A DNA stretch of 6,942 nt, taken from the NCBI GenBank assembly GCA_030652635.1, contig JAUSPW010000624.1:1-6942 (forward strand), written 5' to 3'. The notes beneath the pieces are model-generated. The model did not search any database. It was not told the DNA's origin and saw only the letters and a program-made list of their open reading frames with translations. The DNA comes from Pseudohongiella sp. (lineage in GTDB: Bacteria; Pseudomonadota; Gammaproteobacteria; Pseudomonadales; Pseudohongiellaceae). This document shows, one piece after another, positions 1 through 5,872 of this stretch. Within the stretch, counting starts at the first letter, position 1; each line of letters begins with the position of its first letter. The position numbers and the translations under genes are program-made.

Positions 1-38
1 GGCGGGGGTCGGAGGTTCGAATCCTCTCACTCCGACCA
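1..38 (+). tRNA. tRNA-Pro, 3' part only (cut by the left window edge)
   Basis: The visible part runs from the 3' strand of the anticodon stem (1-5) through a five-base variable loop (6-10), the T stem and loop (GGAGG, TTCGAAT, CCTCT at 11-27), the 3' acceptor strand CACTCCG (28-34), discriminator A (35) and an encoded CCA (36-38). The T stem closes with one G-U pair. The block from GGGTCGGAGG through TTCGAATCCTCT, and the ending CCGACCA, match bacterial tRNA-Pro as I remember the E. coli genes. They imply a C1-G72 first pair, which is typical of tRNA-Pro. The anticodon lies outside the window, so the isoacceptor cannot be given. A short TTTT run follows at 41-44, but no hairpin terminator is visible. 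Confidence 0.92.
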
Positions 39-55
39 GTTTTAAATGCGAAGGC

Positions 56-391
56 CTATGCTGCGTGGGACGTGCCTGAGGATATTGCCATAGCAACATC
101 GCTTGGAGACGCACCAAGCGCCAGCAATGATTTCATAATCAGGTCGATTGAAACGCTTGGATCACCGGCTTCCATTTTTGCGATACGTGACTGGCTGGAG
201 TGAACCATTTTGGCTAACTCAATCTGACTCAGCTTGTTCTGGAGTCTGCGTTGTCGAAGAGTATTGCTCAACGCAAGTTTCATTTCGATATAGGCAGACT
301 CTTCCGGGCTCAGCCCCAGAAATTCATCAACGTTGCCGACTTTCCAGCCGGCCGCTTCCAGTTTTTTTTGCTTAGTTTTTTGCATCGTCAT
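56..391 (-). CDS. higA: XRE-family helix-turn-helix antitoxin (HigA-like)
   Basis: This is a small DNA-binding protein, about 111 residues, expected to neutralise the toxin encoded just upstream and to repress their shared promoter. The N-terminal part is charged and helical (KTKQKKLEAAGWKVG, then FLGLSPEE). It is followed by an XRE/Cro-type helix-turn-helix at about residues 43-95, with LSQIELAKMVHSSQSRIAKM holding the turn and recognition helix, and EAGDPSVS directly after, as is usual in this antitoxin family. The reading frame extends to a TTG at 419-421. I prefer the ATG at 389-391, or the second ATG at 383-385, which lies nine bases after an AGGA; both lie inside the end of the toxin gene. 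The resulting 14-20 base overlap with the toxin stop suggests translational coupling. The stop at 56-58 lies 17 bases from the convergent tRNA. HigA-like is a family-level call, and the partner specificity is inferred. Confidence 0.85.
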   Translation of the reverse strand: MTMQKTKQKKLEAAGWKVGNVDEFLGLSPEESAYIEMKLALSNTLRQRRLQNKLSQIELAKMVHSSQSRIAKMEAGDPSVSIDLIMKSLLALGASPSDVAMAISSGTSHAA

Positions 392-710
392 ACATCCTGA
401 ATCTGGACTTGCAGACTTCAATTACATGCGGTGGCGTAGCTTCAGTTTTTTTGACGAAGATTTCTGCGATGACAATAGCATCCGTATCTATCCGGTACAT
501 TATTCGCCAAATCTTGTCCCTGCCCGTTATGCGCAGTTCATGGCAGTGAGGCCCAACCGACGGCATGGGCCGGGATTGCGGCATTGACAGTTTATGGCCG
601 CGCGGCAGCTGACGCAGCAGATAACCCGCATCCAGTCGGCTGTCTGCCGAAAAAGGAGGCGTTTTAACAATTCCATGTAACCAAACTAGTGGCTTGTCCC
701 TTAAGCTCAT
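372..710 (-). CDS. higB: HigB/RelE-type toxin, Gp49-like family
   Basis: This 112-residue protein is the probable toxin of a two-gene toxin-antitoxin module. HigB/Gp49 proteins belong to the RelE superfamily, and characterised members cut mRNA on the ribosome. Visible family features are the opening KPLVWLHGIVKTPPFS (residues 6-21), a leucine-rich helix with LLRQL, the block SRPMPSVGPHCHELRI (46-61), the strand WRIMYRID (68-75) and IFVKKTEATP (84-93). The charged H/R/K residues in the last blocks are what a RelE-fold RNase would use, but I cannot assign catalytic residues. The toxin precedes the antitoxin, as in higBA and unlike relBE. The ATG at 708-710 has no Shine-Dalgarno sequence in front of it, and the likely promoter lies almost against it, so translation may be leaderless. 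Length and C-terminus look intact. Activity is inferred from family only. Confidence 0.86.
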   Translation of the reverse strand: MSLRDKPLVWLHGIVKTPPFSADSRLDAGYLLRQLPRGHKLSMPQSRPMPSVGPHCHELRITGRDKIWRIMYRIDTDAIVIAEIFVKKTEATPPHVIEVCKSRFRMYDDAKN

Positions 711-716
711 ATGGCG

Positions 717-745
717 AATTTATGTCAGAAATGACATGCAAGCAA
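717..745 (-). promoter_or_regulatory. putative promoter of the toxin-antitoxin pair
   Basis: On the minus strand a TTGCTT (740-745) and a TAAATT (717-722) are separated by exactly 17 bases. They match the sigma-70 consensus at 3 of 6 and 4 of 6 positions. A second reading uses CATAAA with an extended TG one base upstream. Either way, transcription would start at or within a few bases of the toxin ATG at 710. The palindrome at 722-737 fills the spacer, which is a common place for an autorepressor to bind. The matches are modest, so this is an inference. Confidence 0.35.
722..737. promoter_or_regulatory. perfect 6-bp inverted repeat, candidate antitoxin operator
   Basis: ATGTCA and TGACAT flank a four-base centre (GAAA on the plus strand), giving a perfect 16-base two-fold symmetric site. 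It ends 11 bases before the toxin start codon and lies inside the putative promoter spacer. Size, symmetry and position fit an operator for the HTH antitoxin dimer, the usual autoregulation in HigBA-type modules. No binding evidence exists in the sequence itself. Confidence 0.45.
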
Positions 746-758
746 GAGGAATGCTTGC
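738..758. repeat. 7-bp inverted repeat, hairpin-forming
   Basis: GCAAGCA (738-744) and TGCTTGC (752-758) are perfect inverted copies around a seven-base loop. The repeat abuts the candidate operator. No T-run follows it on either strand, so it is not a standard intrinsic terminator. It may be a second regulatory site, or part of the 3' end of the ppsA transcript, which would run through it. Its left arm overlaps the putative -35 element. Confidence 0.4.
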
Positions 759-886
759 GCAGACGCAAAAAATACTTTGTCGGGTCTATATCCTCACGGC
801 TGACACTCCGGCCGCCGCCCTTGAGCCTGGGCCGCGTCAAACATGTGGTCTGAGCGATGAATGACACCCCATCCGGGTTGCGCCCC

Positions 887-3280
887 TCAAGCCTTCTTGT
901 TTCTTGCCTCGGCCTGCGCCACAGAATTTTTGACGGCAATGAAGCTGTCTGGTGTCACTGATATGGAATTTATGCCGCATTCAACCAGAAATGCGGCGAA
1001 TCCGGGATGGTCACTGGGCGCTTGACCACAAAGTCCGATCTTGATGCCGGCCCTGCTGGCGGCGTCGATCACGTGCCTGATCATCCAGCGCACAGCCTCG
1101 TCCTGCTCATCGAACAGCTCAGCCAGCGACTCTGCATCACGATCCACGCCCAGCGTGAGCTGGGTCAGGTCATTGGAGCCTATGGAGAACCCGTCAAATC
1201 GCTGCGCAAACTGTTCGGCCAGCACAACATTCGACGGCAGTTCACACATCATGTAGATCTGCAGTTCCTCAGCGCCTCTTTCCAGGCCGTTTTGGCGCAT
1301 GATCTCCAGAACCTTGTCGGCTTCGGCGACAGTGCGGCAGAAGGGGATCATGACCACGACATTGTGGAAACCCATTGTCTCTCGTAGCCAGCGGATGGCC
1401 CGACATTCCAGCGCGAAACCGTCCTGGTAGCGCGGCGAGTAATAGCGCGAAGCGCCGCGAAAGCCCAGCATGGGGTTCTCCTCGTCGGGCTCGAACTGCG
1501 TGCCGCCGATCAGGTTGGCATACTCATTGGTCTTGAAGTCACTCATCCTCACAATGACCGGTGCCGGGTATAACACAGCCGCTATCCTTCCCAGACCCTG
1601 AGCCAATTGCTCCACAAAATAGTCAGTTCTGTCGTCGTATCCGGCGGTCAAGGCATCGATGCGTTGACGTATCGCTGCATCTTCGATCGCCTCGTAATGG
1701 ACCAGCGCCATGGGGTGAACGCGCACGTGATGATTGATGACAAATTCCATGCGCGCCAGCCCCACGCCATCGGCTGGCAGTTGCCACCAGCGAAGCGCCG
1801 ACGCGGGATTGGCAAGATTGAGCATGACCTGCGTGCGGGTGCTGGGCAGAGTGGATGGGTCCAGCACTTCATGCGTGAGTTCCACACGGCCGTCGTAAAC
1901 AAAGCCCTGATCACCTTCTGCACAGGAAACAGTGACATCCTGACCATCGGTCAGCACCTTTGTGGCGTTGCCAGCGCCGACAATGGCAGGCAGTCCGAGT
2001 TCGCGACTGACGATTGCTGCGTGTGAGGTGCGACCCCCGCGGTCGGTCACGATGGCCGCAGCGCGCTTCATAATGGGCACCCAATCAGGATCGGTATTGG
2101 CGGTCACCAGCACGGCGCCATCGACAAAACTGGCAATATCAGCAGCGCTGTCGAGACGACACACGGGACCCACTGCCGCTCCATCGCCGATACTCAGGCC
2201 GGTGACCAGTCTGGGGCCCCTGGCACCCAAGCGAACAGTGCGCATCATGCCGTCCCGACGTTGCGACTGCACCGTTTCCGGTCGCGCCTGAACGATGAAC
2301 AATTCACCACTTTGGCCATCGAGCGCCCATTCAATGTCCATGGCGCAGCCATAATGGGATTCGATCTCGCAGGCCCAGCGCGCCAGTTGCACTACTGCAA
2401 CGGCAGACAATACATGCGACTGCTGCTCGGTGGGCGTAGTGTCGACAACACGGGTGGGAACATCTTTGTCACCCGAATAGACCATCTTGACTGCCTTGCC
2501 GCCCAGTCGTTTCCCTATAATTGGCAACCGATCCGCATCACACAACAGCGGTTTGAACACCTGGTATTCATCTGGGTCCACGCGGCCCTGCACGACCATC
2601 TCGCCCAGCCCCCAAGCCGCAGTAATGACTACCACTGAATCAAAGCCGGTCTCTGTATCGAGGGTAAAAAGGACACCTGCTGCCCCCAGATCAGAGCGCA
2701 CCATTTGCTGGACGCCAACGGAAAGAGCAACCTTGAGGTGATCGTAGCCACGATTCTCGCGATAGCTGATTGCCCTGTCGGTGAACAAGGAGGCAAAACA
2801 ACGCTGGCAGGCGTCGAGCAGCGCGGGCTCGCCACGGATATTGAGAAAACTTTCCTGCTGGCCCGCGAAACTGGCGTCAGGCAGATCCTCTGCGGTGGCA
2901 CTGGAGCGGACGGCGACGTCCAGCTCCTCGCGGCCGGTGGATAGGCAGAGTTCGGTGTAGGCGTGACGGATCGCATCGGCAATCGCATCAGGCCATCGCC
3001 CTGCCAGGAAGGCATCTCGCAAGGTGGCGCCGGTCTGTGCCAATGTGGCATGACCGGCGTGGTACTGTGCAAAGGCGTCACGGATTACCTGCTTGAGAGC
3101 GTTGGCTTCAACGAATTCCCAGTAGGCGCTTGCCGTGGTCGCAAAGCCAGGCGGCACACGCACCCCCCGCTGCCCCAGATGACGGACCATCTCACCGAGC
3201 GAGGAGTTCTTTCCGCCTACACTCGCGACGTCATCACGTCCAATAGCCGTGAATGGAATAGTGTGTGCTGACTGCTTCAT
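887..3280 (-). CDS. ppsA: phosphoenolpyruvate synthase (pyruvate, water dikinase)
   Basis: This enzyme makes PEP from pyruvate: pyruvate + ATP + H2O give PEP + AMP + phosphate, a cytoplasmic entry step to gluconeogenesis. The 797-residue protein is close to the 792 of E. coli PpsA and has the three expected parts. The N-terminal nucleotide-binding domain carries VGGKNSSLGEM (21-31) and RSSATAEDLPDASFAGQQES (125-144). The swivelling phosphohistidine domain carries GGRTSHAAIVSRELGLPAIVG, with the phosphorylated His at 420. The C-terminal TIM barrel carries MLGFRGASRY (604-613), MCELPSNV (678-685), GSNDLTQLTLGVDRD (701-715) and GLCGQAPSDHPG, with catalytic Cys at 751. The His and Cys positions match those of E. 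coli (421 and 751). The frame is open up to 3376, but the ATG at 3278-3280 is preferred: AGGGAG lies six bases upstream and homology starts there. It is the last gene of the cluster, 61 bases after the permease. No clear intrinsic terminator follows its stop. Confidence 0.97.
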   Translation of the reverse strand: MKQSAHTIPFTAIGRDDVASVGGKNSSLGEMVRHLGQRGVRVPPGFATTASAYWEFVEANALKQVIRDAFAQYHAGHATLAQTGATLRDAFLAGRWPDAIADAIRHAYTELCLSTGREELDVAVRSSATAEDLPDASFAGQQESFLNIRGEPALLDACQRCFASLFTDRAISYRENRGYDHLKVALSVGVQQMVRSDLGAAGVLFTLDTETGFDSVVVITAAWGLGEMVVQGRVDPDEYQVFKPLLCDADRLPIIGKRLGGKAVKMVYSGDKDVPTRVVDTTPTEQQSHVLSAVAVVQLARWACEIESHYGCAMDIEWALDGQSGELFIVQARPETVQSQRRDGMMRTVRLGARGPRLVTGLSIGDGAAVGPVCRLDSAADIASFVDGAVLVTANTDPDWVPIMKRAAAIVTDRGGRTSHAAIVSRELGLPAIVGAGNATKVLTDGQDVTVSCAEGDQGFVYDGRVELTHEVLDPSTLPSTRTQVMLNLANPASALRWWQLPADGVGLARMEFVINHHVRVHPMALVHYEAIEDAAIRQRIDALTAGYDDRTDYFVEQLAQGLGRIAAVLYPAPVIVRMSDFKTNEYANLIGGTQFEPDEENPMLGFRGASRYYSPRYQDGFALECRAIRWLRETMGFHNVVVMIPFCRTVAEADKVLEIMRQNGLERGAEELQIYMMCELPSNVVLAEQFAQRFDGFSIGSNDLTQLTLGVDRDAESLAELFDEQDEAVRWMIRHVIDAASRAGIKIGLCGQAPSDHPGFAAFLVECGINSISVTPDSFIAVKNSVAQAEARNKKA

Positions 3281-3286
3281 GGTGAG

Positions 3287-3292
3287 CTCCCT
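3287..3292 (-). promoter_or_regulatory. ribosome binding site deciding the ppsA start
   Basis: AGGGAG on the minus strand lies six bases before the ATG at 3278-3280. It supports the shorter 797-residue PpsA over the 829-residue reading, whose extra 32 residues overlap the end of the permease gene and do not resemble PpsA. Confidence 0.75.
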
Positions 3293-3341
3293 GAAAATTG
3301 GCGAGGCTGCATCTTTTTGCCGATGGGATACAACACAAGAG

Positions 3342-4874
3342 TCATAGCCCCAGTGACAGCGCCAGCAGCCCGCCAAGCCCTGTGTAAATCAGCATGATGG
3401 GGATAGTGCGCCGAAGCACCGCCCCTTCCTTACCCGCCAGACCGACTGTGGCACTGGCCGCGATAATGTTATGCGGCGCAACGATATTGCCTACCGCCGC
3501 CCCGAAGCCCTGAGCGCCCAGCAGCGTGTACGCGGAAAGCCCCAGGCGTTCTGCGCTGGACTGCTGAAACTCGGTAAACAGGATATTGGACGCCGTGGCT
3601 GAGCCCGTGATGAAAGAACCCAGTACGCCCACAAAGGGAGCAACCACCGGCCAGGCGCCTCCTGTCGAGGCCGCCGCACTAATCGCAAGCGTCTCAATCA
3701 TGCCCGCGTGAACCATGATGCGAGACAGCCCCAGCATGACCAGCAGTGCCAGTGACACTGGCGCGAGTCGCTTCAGGGCCCGTCGCATCGCGTTTAACAC
3801 TTCGTCTGCTACACGTGTGTCCTTCATCAAACCACGCTGACACCAGGCGCTCAGGAAGAAACTCAGGAACAGCAGAGTACCCGGATGATATAACCAGGCC
3901 ACTTGCCCGCCGAAATTGCTGAAGCGCCACTGCAGTATCAAGCCCGTCAAAGCCGTTTGCAGCGGTTCGACAAGGCGTGTGATCAGAACGAGCAAAACCA
4001 GAATCAGATAGGGCGCGGCAGCACTCCACAGATGATTCCGGGGACGAATGTCGCCGCGCACCGGGCGTTGTCGTGTCATCAGCAACAAGGCGATGAAGCC
4101 CGTCACACCCAGAATCGCCCCACCCAGCGTCGGCAGTTCCGGCCCCAGCGTAGCCGCGATCAGGTAATAGGGAATTAAAAACAGCAGGCCGGCCGCCAGA
4201 GCCCACCACCAGATTCCGCGGCCGAGTTGCTCAGGGAGCGCACGGCAGATCAACCACATCGTTGTACACGCCATGAAAATACCCAAGACGGCGTGATAGC
4301 GTGCCACGGAGGCTGAGAGTTCAAACGCGGTGAACGGGCTCGCTGCTGCCAAGGGAATCAGAGGTGTGCCTACGGCGCCAAACGACACGCCTATGCTGTG
4401 ACCAATCAGCACAATGGTCACCGCTTCAATGCGGCCAAAGCCCATGCTGACCAGAAAGGGGGCTGCCAATGCTGCAGCCGTTCCAAAACCTGCCGCGCCT
4501 TCCATGAATAACGCAAAGAACCAGGCGATCAGCATCGCCGTAATGCGAGGATCAGCCGATAGACTCCCGATAGCATCACGTAAACGCTGCAGAGCGCCAC
4601 TGCTTTGCTGCAGCTCATGAATGCACAGGGCTGGAAAGACTATCCACAAAATTGTGAAAGCTATGAATGCAGCCTCTAGCAATCCGCCGCCTGCAGCGCC
4701 TAGGACACCCAGCTCAGGCAGCACTGTGCGGCCATAGCCGAAGACGCTGATGGCAACCAGCAAGCTGAGCGCTAATCCAATACTGCCAGCGCGCGCGGCG
4801 GTCCACCGCAGGCTCAGCATCATGATCAGGATGGCCAGAATGGGCAGTGCGGCCAGCAGAGATTGGGTTATCAA
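3342..4874 (-). CDS. lctP: lactate permease (LctP/LldP family)
   Basis: This is an inner-membrane transporter of the lactate permease family (TC 2.A.14), whose characterised members carry lactate, and in some cases glycolate, with protons. The 510-residue protein is slightly shorter than E. coli LldP (551) and is hydrophobic throughout, with a dozen or so likely membrane segments; the first, at about residues 5-21, follows a very short N-terminus. Family motifs are EGAAGFGTAAALAAPFLVSMGF (125-146), GHSIGVSFGAVGTPL (158-172), GSFITGSATASNILF (419-433) and GAAVGNIVAPHNIIAASATVGLAGKEG (458-484). The start is a TTG at 4872-4874, overlapping the ldhA stop by four bases with only a weak GGA upstream. 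The next ATG codons lie at the end of the first membrane segment (residues 18-19) and would remove it. Translation is probably coupled to ldhA. Lactate is the likely substrate given LdhA next door; glycolate or another short 2-hydroxyacid cannot be excluded. Confidence 0.93.
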   Translation of the reverse strand: MITQSLLAALPILAILIMMLSLRWTAARAGSIGLALSLLVAISVFGYGRTVLPELGVLGAAGGGLLEAAFIAFTILWIVFPALCIHELQQSSGALQRLRDAIGSLSADPRITAMLIAWFFALFMEGAAGFGTAAALAAPFLVSMGFGRIEAVTIVLIGHSIGVSFGAVGTPLIPLAAASPFTAFELSASVARYHAVLGIFMACTTMWLICRALPEQLGRGIWWWALAAGLLFLIPYYLIAATLGPELPTLGGAILGVTGFIALLLMTRQRPVRGDIRPRNHLWSAAAPYLILVLLVLITRLVEPLQTALTGLILQWRFSNFGGQVAWLYHPGTLLFLSFFLSAWCQRGLMKDTRVADEVLNAMRRALKRLAPVSLALLVMLGLSRIMVHAGMIETLAISAAASTGGAWPVVAPFVGVLGSFITGSATASNILFTEFQQSSAERLGLSAYTLLGAQGFGAAVGNIVAPHNIIAASATVGLAGKEGAVLRRTIPIMLIYTGLGGLLALSLGL

Positions 4875-5872
4875 GTGACGTTTTCCACACTGACACGGTG
4901 CAGTGTGCCTTGGCCGGTGGCATAGGCGTCAATGTTGGCGATTGTCGTGTCAGCAATGGCACGCAAGGCTTCCTCAGTAAAAAATCCCTGATGGCTGGTA
5001 ATCAATACATTGGGGAACGTCAGCAGTCGCATAAAGACATCGTCTGTAATAATCTCCTGGGACAGATCGTCAAAGAACAGATCACCCTCCTCTTCGTAAA
5101 CATCCAGCCCCAGGTAACCGATTTTGCGGGACTTCAGGCCACCTATCACCGCGCGGGTATCAACCAGGCGTCCACGGCCGGTGTTGATGAGCATGATGCC
5201 CGGCTTCATTTTCTCCAGCGCGGCTTCGTCAATCATATGCTCAGTCGCCGGAATCAGGGGGCAGTGCAGGGAGATAATGTCCGAGACACGATAAACCTCA
5301 TCGAGCGAGAGGTAATCCACAATACCGTGCAGCGACGTGTCGGGGTAGGGATCAGAGGCCACCACCCGGCACCCTAGCGCATGCATGATGCGCGCAAAGA
5401 TGGAGCCGATCTTTCCGGTACCAATAACACCCACCGTCTTGCCCTGGAGATCGAAGCCCAGCAGGCCGTCCAGCGAAAAATTCGCCTCGCGTACCCGGTT
5501 GTAAGCGCGATGTGTTTTACGGTTGAGCGTGAGAATCAGAGCTAATGCGTGCTCAGCAACCGCGTGCGGCGAATAGGCAGGGACTCTTGCCACCGTGATT
5601 TCCAGCTCGGCCGCCTTGCGCAGGTTCACATGATTGAACCCGGCCGAGCGCAGCACGATCAGCTCCGTGCCCTGCGCTTTGAGCAGTTCAAGAACCTGAG
5701 CATCGAGTTGATCGTTCACAAACGCGCACACCACCTCAAAGCCGTCGGCCAGCGGCGCGGGATGTGCATTCAGTCTTGGTTCGAAGAATGTGAGCTCATG
5801 ACCGGACTCCGCATTTGCCTGACAAATGAACTTGCGATCATAAGCTTTGGTACTGAAGACTGCGACTTTCAT
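4871..5872 (-). CDS. ldhA: NAD-dependent D-lactate dehydrogenase, LdhA type
   Basis: This cytoplasmic 2-hydroxyacid dehydrogenase interconverts pyruvate + NADH with D-lactate + NAD+. The 333-residue protein resembles E. coli fermentative LdhA (329 residues) along its length, with shared blocks such as STKAYDRKF (7-15), RSAGFNHVNL (75-84), VARVPAYSPHAVAEHA (94-109), NRKTHRAYNRVREANFSLDGL (117-137) and DVYEEEGDLFFDD (257-269). The Rossmann glycine motif GTGKIG is at 151-156, with an acidic residue (Asp174) at the end of the next strand that favours NAD over NADP. Catalytic residues by alignment with D-LDHs are Arg233 (NTGRGRLVDT), Glu262 and His294 (SHQGFFTEEAL). The ATG at 5870-5872 has GGAGGG eight bases upstream and overlaps the ATPase stop by one base. 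The permease starts at its stop codon. The family mostly runs toward lactate, although the neighbouring permease and ppsA would also suit lactate use. Confidence 0.95.
   Translation of the reverse strand: MKVAVFSTKAYDRKFICQANAESGHELTFFEPRLNAHPAPLADGFEVVCAFVNDQLDAQVLELLKAQGTELIVLRSAGFNHVNLRKAAELEITVARVPAYSPHAVAEHALALILTLNRKTHRAYNRVREANFSLDGLLGFDLQGKTVGVIGTGKIGSIFARIMHALGCRVVASDPYPDTSLHGIVDYLSLDEVYRVSDIISLHCPLIPATEHMIDEAALEKMKPGIMLINTGRGRLVDTRAVIGGLKSRKIGYLGLDVYEEEGDLFFDDLSQEIITDDVFMRLLTFPNVLITSHQGFFTEEALRAIADTTIANIDAYATGQGTLHRVSVENVT

Noticed and set aside
392..421. TTG start at 419-421 for the antitoxin
   Set aside because: It would overlap the toxin gene by 50 bases with a rare start codon, and family proteins begin near the MTMQKTKQ segment, where two ATGs and an AGGA are found.
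738..758. Inverted repeat as an intrinsic terminator for ppsA
   Set aside because: No T-run follows the stem on either strand, and it lies over 120 bases past the ppsA stop next to the toxin-antitoxin promoter.
835..840. TTGACG on the minus strand as a -35 element
   Set aside because: The expected -10 position at 16-18 bases falls in a very GC-rich stretch with no TATAAT-like sequence.
664..939. 91-codon minus-strand open frame spanning the ppsA 3' end and toxin start
   Set aside because: It overlaps two well-supported genes in another frame, has no recognisable domain and no ribosome binding site that I can see.
1007..2741. Several plus-strand open frames of 70-140 codons opposite ppsA
   Set aside because: They are antisense to a conserved enzyme gene, and their translations show no family motif; GC-rich codon bias readily creates such frames.
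3281..3376. Extended 829-residue reading of ppsA starting at 3376
   Set aside because: The extra 32 residues overlap the end of the permease gene and do not look like PpsA, and a good AGGGAG sits before the ATG at 3278-3280.
3694..4209. 171-codon minus-strand frame inside the permease gene
   Set aside because: It is an out-of-frame shadow of the permease, whose own frame carries all conserved family motifs.
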